Assembly (NCBI RefSeq): GCF_037102585.1
Contig: NW_027043820.1
Coordinates: 716,501-780,500, forward strand
DNA from: Saccharomycopsis crataegensis
Taxonomy: Eukaryota > Ascomycota > Saccharomycetes > Ascoideales > Saccharomycopsidaceae
Direction: 5' to 3'
Length of the DNA: 64,000 nt
Shown piece by piece: positions 40,866 to 49,799 of the stretch (its first letter is position 1; every line of letters begins with the position of its first letter). Below the pieces are notes generated by a model. The model saw nothing but the letters and a program-made list of their open reading frames with translations. It did not search any database and was not told where the DNA came from. Both the position numbers and the translations under genes were made by a program.

Positions 40866-42260
40866 TTAATTATATTGCATGTAACGACTGGTTGAACTGA
40901 ATTTCATATTACCCTTGATAACCTTTTCAACAGCTGCTAAGAAGTCCTTTTCAGAGGCAACCTTTCTTCTAGCTCTAATGGCAAACATACCGGCTTCGGT
41001 ACAAACAGATCTTAGTTCAGCACCTGTGGCATTAGGGCACAATCTAGCAATCAATTCCCATCTGATGTTTCTTTCCACGGACATTGATTTGGTGTGGATC
41101 TTAAAGATGTTTGCTCTACCTTCCAAGTCAGGCAAACTGAACTCAACTTTTCTGTCAATTCTACCAGGTCTCAACAAAGCAGGGTCCAAAGTATTTGGTC
41201 TATTAGTGGCAAACATCACTTTAATGTTACCTCTAGCATCAAAGCCATCTAATTGTGTAATCAATTCCAACATAGTTCTTTGCACTTCATTATCACCACC
41301 AGCACCGTCATCAAATCTAGCTCCACCTATAGCATCAACTTCATCGAAGAAGATGATACATGCTTTCTTAGTTCTTGCCATCTCGAATAGTTCCCTCACC
41401 ATTCTAGCACCTTCACCAACGTATTTTTGCACCAATTCGGACCCAATAACTCTGATAAAAGTGGCATCAGTTCTGTTAGCCACGGCTCTTGCACACAAGG
41501 TCTTACCGGTACCAGGAGGACCGTATAACAATATACCTTTTGGAGGATCAATACCCAAGTTAACAAATCTTTCTGGTGATAATAATGGTAATTCCACGAC
41601 TTCTCTCAATTTTTCAATTTGTTCTTTACAACCACCAATATCACTATAAGTGACATCGGGCTTCTCTTCCACAGTCATCATTGTAACACTAGGGTCAATT
41701 TTTGGAGGTAATGGTAGCTGAATATCATATTTCATTCTGTCAACACCAACTCTCATACCTTCCTCAATATCTGTCGGAGATACCTTTTGCCCTAAGCCAA
41801 CCACAAACTTGGCAATCTGTTTAATATTAATTACATATTTAGCCTTTTGGGAGCCTTCCGAACTCCCAGAACTGCTACCAATTAAATTTGTTAAACCATC
41901 TGTTTCACCGCCCTCTTGATTGTTTTCTGATCCATTACCACCTACAATGATTTTGGTGCATCTTGCCACTTGTAATGGGGCCTCTTCAGCCAATCTCTGT
42001 TTATCAGCCATAACATCCCATAAGTGAGGAGGAGCTAACCCAGTATCACTCTGCTTGACACCAATCTTCTCCTTAGTTTTCTGTTCCACATCTTTAATAT
42101 CTTTCTCAATTTTTTTGATATCATCAGAGTATGGTGCTGCACCATACGCCTTTAATACCTGGATATCCCCTTCACTTAATGGCTTTATTTTTTCGTCTAT
42201 CTTGTCGCTTTCATCTTCAAGCGGAGCTTGGTACTTCTCCCAATCAGCTTTTGGTGCCAT
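40866..42260 (-). CDS. RPT1: 26S proteasome ATPase subunit Rpt1
   Basis: One of six AAA ATPases in the base of the 19S regulator; it unfolds substrates and feeds the 20S core. Walker A (GPPGTGKT) is at 247-254, Walker B at IIFFDEVDA, the sensor at [18 protein letters not shown], and the C-terminus is SRYMQYN, as in Rpt1. An N-terminal coiled coil and OB domain precede it. A Gly/Ser/Glu-rich insert near residues 107-140 is like that of other Rpt1 proteins. Length 464, against 467 in S. cerevisiae. A proteasome-type PACE variant lies just upstream. Confidence 0.97.
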   Translation of the reverse strand: MAPKADWEKYQAPLEDESDKIDEKIKPLSEGDIQVLKAYGAAPYSDDIKKIEKDIKDVEQKTKEKIGVKQSDTGLAPPHLWDVMADKQRLAEEAPLQVARCTKIIVGGNGSENNQEGGETDGLTNLIGSSSGSSEGSQKAKYVINIKQIAKFVVGLGQKVSPTDIEEGMRVGVDRMKYDIQLPLPPKIDPSVTMMTVEEKPDVTYSDIGGCKEQIEKLREVVELPLLSPERFVNLGIDPPKGILLYGPPGTGKTLCARAVANRTDATFIRVIGSELVQKYVGEGARMVRELFEMARTKKACIIFFDEVDAIGGARFDDGAGGDNEVQRTMLELITQLDGFDARGNIKVMFATNRPNTLDPALLRPGRIDRKVEFSLPDLEGRANIFKIHTKSMSVERNIRWELIARLCPNATGAELRSVCTEAGMFAIRARRKVASEKDFLAAVEKVIKGNMKFSSTSRYMQYN

Positions 42261-42315
42261 TGTGAATGATAATAATTAATTGTTAATGTTGTAGTACAGA
42301 TAAATTTCCAGCTTG

Positions 42316-42324
42316 GGAGGCAAA
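42316..42324 (+). promoter_or_regulatory. PACE-like box before RPT1
   Basis: GGAGGCAAA differs by one base from GGTGGCAAA, the Rpn4 site found before proteasome genes; such variants occur in other yeasts. It lies 56 bases before the RPT1 ATG, on the strand opposite to the gene. The short distance leaves open that it is transcribed leader. Confidence 0.4.
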
Positions 42325-42478
42325 TTGTTTGGTTTTTTTCTTGTTGGTTTTGGATGGACACAGTCGCCCGGCAGTCTACACAAATTACTAAGAGGCCTAC
42401 AGGCATCAACACCACTGAAGACAATAAGCAAAATACAGTCTTTGATTAAAATATTATAATACAATCGGAATATCTAGA

Positions 42479-43153
42479 TCATCCCCACCATGATATAGCA
42501 CCCATACCTTCTGTTTGACAACTGGCGATCAACGCGTACGGTGGCGGAGTGAGATCCTTCTTAGGTGGTTTTACTTCGACCTCCAGAGTTTTGTCTCCCT
42601 TTGATGCTGCTGCTACTTGTTGCTGTTCCTCTTCTTCCTCTTCTTCATCATCCAATGCTGGGCCTGTCGGCTTTATGTTTGTGAAAATTTCTTCTTCTAT
42701 TCTAAATTGTATCTTTTCATTAACATCAAAATAGACGTCAGATTCTGGGTCCTCGGGGTCGGTTCTCCACACCCAGAGGTTTTCTGATTCATTCCAATAG
42801 CAGCCCTCGAATAACATATCTTTTGGAATGAAAATCTCATCAAAGAAATCTAATTTAATTTTGATGCCCTGTTCCGAACTTGAGTCAATCCACCCAATCA
42901 ATACTTCCCCAACAAACGGCTTGAACACTATTAGTCTAACAATGACTTTATAATAAACAGCCCCGTCACTGGGTCTTAAAAGCCCGTCCTGAACATCTAG
43001 CACATCCCATACAGCAATGCCTACTCCGAGATTAGGGATCACCTTGTTTGCATATTTGGAATTGAGTTCTCTTATTATTGCCTTCTTCAAATTGATATCG
43101 AAAAATTCTGGTTTCACCTGAACCAAATCTGATATTTTTGACAAGATGAACAT
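42479..43153 (-). CDS. RPC25: RNA polymerase III subunit Rpc25
   Basis: Rpc25 pairs with Rpc17 to form the stalk of Pol III, needed for initiation. The start MFILSKISDLVQV and the C-terminus (IASCQTEGMGAISWWG) match yeast Rpc25. An Rpb7-type N-terminal domain (1-80) and an OB-fold domain (FKPFVGEVLIGWI… onward) are visible. An acidic-Gln insert (a Glu run then QQQ, about residues 172-185) is specific to this species or clade. The frame is open eight codons further upstream without an ATG. 224 residues, against 212. Confidence 0.95.
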   Translation of the reverse strand: MFILSKISDLVQVKPEFFDINLKKAIIRELNSKYANKVIPNLGVGIAVWDVLDVQDGLLRPSDGAVYYKVIVRLIVFKPFVGEVLIGWIDSSSEQGIKIKLDFFDEIFIPKDMLFEGCYWNESENLWVWRTDPEDPESDVYFDVNEKIQFRIEEEIFTNIKPTGPALDDEEEEEEEQQQVAAASKGDKTLEVEVKPPKKDLTPPPYALIASCQTEGMGAISWWG

Positions 43154-43723
43154 GCTTTGATATAAAATGACGAGCAAACACTCTCTCAGACTATAGTTCT
43201 AACTATTGATCCTTTTCGTAAAACATCAACAAAAAAAAATTTTAAAAAAGAAAAAAAAAATATTCTTCTAATCGCACCCCGCGATAGATGAGAGAAATAT
43301 CGTTCTAATAGAAATATCCTCGCAAAGTTGGCCGGCTTGGATGAATGAAAGGCCTTATAAACAAAGCTGTATATTTTCCTTCAAATAATTTTTTTTTTTT
43401 TGCTATATGGAACAGTGGTATCTAAAGATTGTTAGTCTTGCGTACATTTGCTATTTGACAGAGGCCTCACGTGCCACAAGTACATAAGGACAAAAAAGCG
43501 GGAGATGAGCTATGCCTCATCCATCATCGACAACACTTTAATTCTCGTTGACTGGTAACATTTCCATAACTAACTTTGCAAATAATAAGAATCTTCCAAG
43601 ATTTAGGTTAGAGAAAAAAAAAAAAAAGAAAAAAAGAAAAAAAAAAAAACTGAAATAAGAAATAAAATTAGATTGAATCCAACATATTCTTGAATAAGTG
43701 TTGATAACATTTGAAGTGACAAT
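43154..43723. promoter_or_regulatory. RPC25-HUA1 divergent promoter
   Basis: This holds A/T homopolymer tracts near 43231, 43390 and 43615-43650, and a CACGTG at about 43469-43474. A GCGATAGATGAG stretch near 43282 is PAC-like but interrupted. No gene is seen. Confidence 0.4.
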
Positions 43724-44428
43724 ATGGGTCAAAAGAACTCAAATAGTAATACCACATCTAGTAATACCACGTCTAGTAACACACTTTCAGTGAATGGTCA
43801 TGATATTCCCATCTATGAAAATGAACATCATGAACCCAGTGATCTTCCTCCGTCTTACAATGAAGCAATTCACACTCCTCTCTCCCAACAAGAACAACTT
43901 CTTGAATCCAACCAACTCCCCCACCGACAACCGCATCCCCATCGAACCCATCAGCACCAAAGTATTCTGACCCTAAATCTTGGGCATGCTAGTGCCCAGT
44001 ATGGCCAATCCAATAATCGTTACTCTTCATCAGCATCTCTGCTAGGTTCACCGTATCCAGGAAGTTTCTTCCCAGGGTCGCCACCTCCACAACAAAACGT
44101 AACTAATGCAATAACTCCCCAGACACCTTGGATATATCCTCTTGGTTTTCAATGCTACAAATGCCGAAATACCGGCATTAAATTGAAGAATGGCTTGCAA
44201 TGCATAGATTGCTGGAGGCAATTTGCACCCTCTAGTAGCCATGTGAGAAGAATCACAACTGCTGCTATAGATAACAAAACAGGTAGGCCTTTATTTTTAA
44301 ATGCTGGGGATCCTAAATTGGGTGGCATGGTATGTGGACTGTGTAGAGGGCAAGGTTACATCGACAGCTTTTTGTATTATGATACCTGTTTTGTGTGTGG
44401 AGGTATAGGGAGAGTAGAATTCAACTGA
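43724..44428 (+). CDS. HUA1: Hua1-like zinc-binding protein with PY motif
   Basis: Hua1 is a cytoplasmic protein with DnaJ-like Cys repeats, tied to actin-patch and ubiquitin-ligase Rsp5 networks. The C-terminal half has four CxxC pairs: CYKCRNTG, CIDCW, CGLCRGQG and CFVCGGIG, as in yeast Hua1, with the intervening GDPKLGG motif. The N-terminus has a PPSY motif (residues 42-45), a WW-domain site for Rsp5. A short tandem repeat of Ser-Asn-Thr-Thr-Ser starts at about residue 8. The protein begins MGQKNS, which fits the N-myristoylation consensus (Gly2, Ser6). 234 residues, against 198. Confidence 0.9.
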   Translation: MGQKNSNSNTTSSNTTSSNTLSVNGHDIPIYENEHHEPSDLPPSYNEAIHTPLSQQEQLLESNQLPHRQPHPHRTHQHQSILTLNLGHASAQYGQSNNRYSSSASLLGSPYPGSFFPGSPPPQQNVTNAITPQTPWIYPLGFQCYKCRNTGIKLKNGLQCIDCWRQFAPSSSHVRRITTAAIDNKTGRPLFLNAGDPKLGGMVCGLCRGQGYIDSFLYYDTCFVCGGIGRVEFN

Positions 44429-44568
44429 TATTGGCAATCTTAAATGACCATCAGTATCTGAAATACAGTAATCCACGATATATTTCCAAAAAGTTTCAGG
44501 TCTACAGTGTAAAACTGTTTTGGGATTATATGCTTATTTGTTTGCTAAAGGCACACCGCGTACCAAAG

Positions 44569-44574
44569 ACGCGT
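44569..44574. promoter_or_regulatory. MCB (MluI) box before SMC1
   Basis: ACGCGT lies 133 bases before the SMC1 ATG. This is the MBF (Mbp1/Swi6) site of genes induced at G1/S; SMC1 is cell-cycle regulated in S. cerevisiae. A single copy only. Confidence 0.5.
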
Positions 44575-44706
44575 TTTTTCGGATTTTTTTTTTTTTGGCG
44601 TTTTTTTTTTTTTTTTTAGTTCGTAATTTTTTGAGCTTGAAAAGCTCAAGACAAGGAACGCTAAACTCAATAGAAAAAGGCCATTTACTAACGCTGTCAA
44701 TTGATC

Positions 44707-47700
44707 ATGGGTAGATTGGTTGGTTTAGAGTTGCATAACTTTAAATCATATAGGGGAACGGCTTCTATTGGCTTTGGCTCGGGAAACTTTATCAGTATTA
44801 TTGGTCCCAATGGTTCTGGGAAATCAAACATGATGGATGCCATATCGTTTGTTCTCGGTATTAGGTCATCGCATTTAAGATCTTCTAAATTGAAGGATTT
44901 GATTTATAGAGGTAGAATTGATGATGAAAAGTATCCTGCTGACTCTTCTGACCTTGAAGATCAGCTTGCAATTGAAGATGATGAAGATGATCCCAATAAT
45001 CCCCGTACTGCTTACGTTGAAGCCATTTATGAAAGGGGAAAGGACGACTCCGTTCGGTTCAGAAGAACAATCACTGTTCAAGGAACAAGTGAATACAAAA
45101 TTAATGAAGAACTTGTCTCTGCTTCAGAATATTCTAATGTTTTGAAAAAAGAGGGTATATTGATCAAGGCCAGAAACTTTTTAGTCTTCCAGGGCGATGT
45201 TGAACAAATTGCGTCACAGTCTCCTCAAGATTTGACCAAATTAATGGAAACCATATCAGGATCAATAGAATTTAGAAAGGAATATGAATCTCTATTGGAA
45301 GATCTTGAAAAGGCCCGCGAAGATACCAATAGTCTTTTCCAAAGAAAGAAAATATTGAATGGTGAGATGAGACAATACAAGGAGCAGAAATCTGAATCCG
45401 ACCATTTTGAAAAAAAAATGTCCGAAAAAATTAATTTGATTAAGAATTATAGGTTATGGCAGTTGTATAATATTGAAAAATCGAAAAATTCGTTGATTGA
45501 TAACCTTGAAGAAAGAAATAGTGAATTGGACGCCTGCAAAAACAAGATTAAAAAAGATGGGGCCAAATTGAAGAAAATGAATGCCGCTTATGCAAACGGA
45601 AATTTAAATATTATTAGCCACAAGGCCAGTGTCGATAAACTGAATCTCCGGTTAAAGGGGCTTAATAAGAATTTAGTGCCCCTCACCACAAAGAGAGATG
45701 TCGCAATTAAGAAAATCGCTGATCTTGAAAGAAAATCTGAAGAAATTAAATATGATATTCAAACCCAAAATGCGAACATCGAAGAACTAAAGAAGCAAAA
45801 AGCCATTGTTGAAAAATCCATGAAAATATTTGAACGACAGCACTTTTCTAAGAAGCAAGAGTTCGACTTGCCAACCGATGGTCAACAACAGTATGAGATA
45901 TTAAGACAAGAGTTTTTATCCAATGGTGGTGCTATTCTAGAAGGCGAGCTTAATATGTTGAATAATGATAAGGAATCCTTAGTGTCCAAAATCGAGAACC
46001 TTGAAAAGCAGAAAAATAATTATCTTGGGAGATCATCCAGTCTTCAAGAGAACTTGGCAAGCTTCAACAGTCAGCTCTTAGACGCAAGGATTAAATTGCA
46101 AGAAACCATAGAGGAAATTTCATTCAAAAAGAATTATCTCAACGAAGCAAGAATGAAGAAAGAACTATTGTTGTCTGAGGAGTTTGAATTGAATACCCAA
46201 ATCAAAGATATTTTGATAAAGTTGGACGAGCTCAATGCGTCTCAAAGAGAAACAAACCGTGAAAGAAAACTTAGGGAAAATGTCTCTAATTTACAAAGAT
46301 TATTCCCAGGGGTCAAAGGGTTGGTTTGTGATCTTTGTAAACCAAAACAAAAGAAATATGAGATTGCTGTTGCCACGATCCTTGGTAAAAGTTTTGATTC
46401 AATAATCGTTGACAATATGACGGTGGCTCAAAGATGTATAAATTATCTCAAGGAACAGCGTGCCGGGGTTGCTTCTTTCATTCCATTGGACTCTGTGGAT
46501 TCTCAACCACCAAGCTCAAACCTCAGACACTTGCATCAGAGTGCCAAACCAATATTGGATATTATTGAATACGATCCAGCATTGGAAAGAGCAATGCAAT
46601 ATGCTTGTGGTAATTCAATTGTTTGTGACGACATGGGAACTGCCAAATACATAAGATGGCAAAGAAAAATAGACACAAAGGTCGTCACTTTAGATGGATC
46701 ATTGATTCATAAGGCAGGTTTGATGACTGGTGGTGTAGGTAAAAAACAAAATGGGATTTCCAGGTCTTCTACTTGGGATAAATCTGAGTTAGTTGAATTA
46801 TCTAGAAAAAAGGATGAATTATTGAATAAATTGGAAATGATTCAGCAAGAAAAACCAAATGAAATTGTGGAAAAACAGGTGCTAAATGACATCAGTGAAT
46901 TAGAGAATGACATTCCATTGTTGCAAAGCACGGTTAATGAAATGGAAAGAAATGTAAAAGATGCGAAAGCAGAAATTGAGTATCAGCATGACTTGTTAAA
47001 TAAAGTAGAAGAAGATTTAGCTTTCAAGCAAAACTCTTTGATCGAAGTCATTTCAAGCAGTAAGGCATGCGAGAACAGGGTCCACAGTTTGCAAACCGAA
47101 ATTTACAGCACCTTTTCTGAAGATTATGATATCGATATTGATGAATATGAACAGGCTCATGGTCAATCAATGCTTCAGCAGGAGCAAGAAAGGGCCAAAT
47201 TCATAAAACAGATATCATCATTAGATAACAAAATTGAATTTGAAAATGATAGATTACAACAATCTGAAGGTCGTTTGGTAAAAATCAATAATGAACACAA
47301 GAGACATATCAATGAATTGGAAACAATTAAGGAAGAACGAAACAAACTTCAAGAAGATATTGAGTTGCTAGAGTCTGAAATTGAAATTGCTACTGAAAAA
47401 TCCCAAAAGATGGAAGCCTCGTTGAAAGCTGATTTAGTGGCTATCAAGGAGAAGGAGGAATCCGTCGCAGATGAAAGGCTTAATTTCGAAATGATTTTCA
47501 AAAAATGTTCCACCATTGAACAAGACATTGAAGCAGAAATTTCCAAAAAGTTAAGTGCTTTGAGATCTAGCAAAATTGAAAATGTTTCTATTCCCTTACT
47601 TGAAGGATCTTTAGATGATATTCCGATTGGTGAAGCCCCTGAAAATTTACTTGATATTTCTGAAAGCATCATCATAGATTATAACAAATTGCCAAAGAAA

Positions 47701-48408
47701 TACCACGCTATTTCAGACTTGAAGGTGCTTGACAAAGACTTTAATGACAAAATTAAAAAGATCACTGAGGAACTCGAAAGTCTTTCACCAAATACTAAAG
47801 CGACTGAAAGATTACAGGAAGTCGAAACCAGACTCAAGGAAGTTGATCAAAACCATTTGAAAACCCGTGAGCATGAATCATCCCTTAGTGACCGATTTGA
47901 TGAAGTTAAGGAGAAAAGATACAATCTCTTCATGGAGGCATTTGACTTCATTTCCACAAAGATTGACTCAACTTACAAAGACCTTACCAAAGCCGAGGCG
48001 TCGCCGCTTGGTGGATCTGCTTACTTGACTCTTGAAGACGAAGAAGAGCCCTATAATTCTGGTATCAAGTACCATGCCATGCCGCCACTCAAGCGCTTTC
48101 GTGATATGGAACTATTGTCCGGTGGCGAAAAGACCGTTGCTGCCCTTGCCTTGTTATTCGCTATCCATTCTTTCCAACCAAGTCCATTTTTTGTGTTAGA
48201 TGAGGTTGATGCTGCGTTGGATAATGCTAATATTCAAAGAGTCGCTAACTATATTGTGAAGCATTCGGGGCCGAACTTCCAGTTTATTGTTATCAGTCTC
48301 AAGAATGGCTTGTTTGAGAAATCAGATGCGTTGGTGGGTATTTACAGGGAACAGGTAAAGAATAGTTCTAAAACCCTAAGTATAGACTTGAGAGAGTATC
48401 CTAGGTAA
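44707..48408 (+). CDS. SMC1: Cohesin subunit Smc1
   Basis: A core ATPase of cohesin, which with Smc3 and Scc1 holds sister chromatids together. Features in order: Walker A GPNGSGKS (33-40) in the N-terminal head; a first coiled coil (about 170-510); the hinge (about 525-680, LFPGVKGLVCDLC… and GLMTGG); a second coiled coil (about 690-1060); then the C-terminal head with signature LLSGGEKTVAALALLF (about 1136) and Walker B PFFVLDEVDAALDN (about 1160). 1233 residues, against 1225 in yeast. The ATG at 44707 gives the conserved MGRLVGLELHNFKSY start. The upstream region holds an MCB. Confidence 0.98.
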   Translation: MGRLVGLELHNFKSYRGTASIGFGSGNFISIIGPNGSGKSNMMDAISFVLGIRSSHLRSSKLKDLIYRGRIDDEKYPADSSDLEDQLAIEDDEDDPNNPRTAYVEAIYERGKDDSVRFRRTITVQGTSEYKINEELVSASEYSNVLKKEGILIKARNFLVFQGDVEQIASQSPQDLTKLMETISGSIEFRKEYESLLEDLEKAREDTNSLFQRKKILNGEMRQYKEQKSESDHFEKKMSEKINLIKNYRLWQLYNIEKSKNSLIDNLEERNSELDACKNKIKKDGAKLKKMNAAYANGNLNIISHKASVDKLNLRLKGLNKNLVPLTTKRDVAIKKIADLERKSEEIKYDIQTQNANIEELKKQKAIVEKSMKIFERQHFSKKQEFDLPTDGQQQYEILRQEFLSNGGAILEGELNMLNNDKESLVSKIENLEKQKNNYLGRSSSLQENLASFNSQLLDARIKLQETIEEISFKKNYLNEARMKKELLLSEEFELNTQIKDILIKLDELNASQRETNRERKLRENVSNLQRLFPGVKGLVCDLCKPKQKKYEIAVATILGKSFDSIIVDNMTVAQRCINYLKEQRAGVASFIPLDSVDSQPPSSNLRHLHQSAKPILDIIEYDPALERAMQYACGNSIVCDDMGTAKYIRWQRKIDTKVVTLDGSLIHKAGLMTGGVGKKQNGISRSSTWDKSELVELSRKKDELLNKLEMIQQEKPNEIVEKQVLNDISELENDIPLLQSTVNEMERNVKDAKAEIEYQHDLLNKVEEDLAFKQNSLIEVISSSKACENRVHSLQTEIYSTFSEDYDIDIDEYEQAHGQSMLQQEQERAKFIKQISSLDNKIEFENDRLQQSEGRLVKINNEHKRHINELETIKEERNKLQEDIELLESEIEIATEKSQKMEASLKADLVAIKEKEESVADERLNFEMIFKKCSTIEQDIEAEISKKLSALRSSKIENVSIPLLEGSLDDIPIGEAPENLLDISESIIIDYNKLPKKYHAISDLKVLDKDFNDKIKKITEELESLSPNTKATERLQEVETRLKEVDQNHLKTREHESSLSDRFDEVKEKRYNLFMEAFDFISTKIDSTYKDLTKAEASPLGGSAYLTLEDEEEPYNSGIKYHAMPPLKRFRDMELLSGGEKTVAALALLFAIHSFQPSPFFVLDEVDAALDNANIQRVANYIVKHSGPNFQFIVISLKNGLFEKSDALVGIYREQVKNSSKTLSIDLREYPR

Positions 48409-48893
48409 TTTGCTCTTTTTAGTTAGTGTCTTACAATATTTTGCTTTCTTTTCTTTGCGTTTTTTTGATCGCTGTCAATGTTATTGTGGGTTTAGTATTT
48501 CTATTTTTGCTTTGTGTTCATGTTTCTTTTAATTTAGCATTTTAATCTTAGAGTTAAAGCGTAGGATGTATTATCTAGAAAATTAAGTGATAAATTGGTT
48601 GTTAAATATATTAATATCATATTTATAAGATAATGTCAAAATAATGAATAAAAAAATCAAATAAAAAATTGTGGAACTTTTTATATGCTGGCAAAAGCAG
48701 CAAAACATAAATCGCCCATGCTCTCGTTAAAATTCACACTTCTTCCGGTATAATATAGTTCCTTTATGTGGGAGAAATACTAGAAAATCGGTATAACGCA
48801 ACTCAATAAAACAATGTTTTTCCCCTTCCCATAACAACTTAACGTAACTCATTATGATTTAAAAAATTCCTGTATTCTTAAACGGTCCGTCAT
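48409..48893. other. SMC1-QCR9 convergent intergenic stretch
   Basis: Two 3' ends face each other. The sequence is AT-rich with T-rich runs right after SMC1. Nothing further is seen. Confidence 0.5.
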
Positions 48894-49557
48894 TTATTCG
48901 TCGTCTTCTTCGTCTTCATCTTCAGCACCATCACCGCCAGCTAAGATTCTTGGCTTGATGTCCTTCCACAATTTACCTCTGTTGTGGTATTCATACCATT
49001 TGGTGACACCAACATCGAATGAGGCTTGGAAAACGAAAGCACCAGTGAAAACAGTGGCGACAAACACAGAGTTTCTCTTGTACAAGATGTTACGAAGGGC
49101 GTTATAGAAAACCTATTTATTGTTAGTTAACTCGTCTCTAAATTATCAGTCTCAAACGATGAATATTGCGAAAGAAAGAAAGAGAGGTGCTACAGAGCAA
49201 ATCGGTCATCATAAGACACATTTCACATCATAAGATACATTTCACATAATAACCAAAATAATGACCCAACACATTGTTCATCCTATTATTTTAAAAAGAC
49301 CACTTTATTTCAAATCGCTTTCAACTTCGTATTTCGACAACTCTCCATACCATAATCATTTTTTCTCTATTTCAGGTTTCCTCCTCTTTTTTTTTCCATG
49401 TTTGATATCTTTCCATTAATAATACAATCTCGATGTATATCTTCTTGATGACCAGTCAATTTCAATAATAAAACCACAATCCAGCTCAGCACCCTTCTAA
49501 TCAAATGATGAGTATTCAAATAAGTAGCTGTTTCAATTTATATTAGACACTTACCAT
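48894..49557 (-). CDS. QCR9: Cytochrome bc1 complex subunit 9, spliced
   Basis: Qcr9 is a small single-span subunit of mitochondrial complex III. Exon 1 is ATG alone (49555-49557). A 442-nt intron follows (GTAAGT, branch AACTAAC at about 49122-49128, TAG at 49113). Exon 2 from 49112 gives M|VFYNALRNILYKRNSVFVATVF, in line with yeast Qcr9 (LYKTFFKRNAVFV). The span is FVATVFTGAFVFQASFD, then WYEYHNRGKLWKDIKPRI and an acidic end. 73 residues, against 66. S. cerevisiae QCR9 is also spliced near its start, so this intron position is old. CCAAT boxes lie upstream. Confidence 0.94.
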
Positions 49558-49665
49558 TTTTGAGTTATTGAAGATATCAACTATACCTATCTAGTATTGG
49601 TTTGTCCTCCTACGCTCAAAATTTGAAATTATCCACCCTAAAAAAATGGTGCTCTTTTTTTTTTA

Positions 49666-49687
49666 CCAATTAGGTTGACCTTATTGG
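49666..49687. promoter_or_regulatory. Paired CCAAT boxes before QCR9
   Basis: CCAAT at 49666-49670 and the inverse ATTGG at 49683-49687, about 110-130 bases before the QCR9 start. These are the site of the Hap2/3/4/5 activator of respiratory genes, which fits the target. Confidence 0.5.
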
Positions 49688-49799
49688 TTGTTCTAACGCG
49701 CCAGGGCTTCATATATAACACCCGCGCCCGCATACATAATCTCACCAATACTTACATTAGCAAAAGAAATTTATGAGGTTCACTATTAAATATATGTCA

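Noticed and set aside
47349-47675. Frame antisense to SMC1 coiled coil
   Set aside because: Ser/Ile-rich shadow of Glu/Asp coiled-coil codons.
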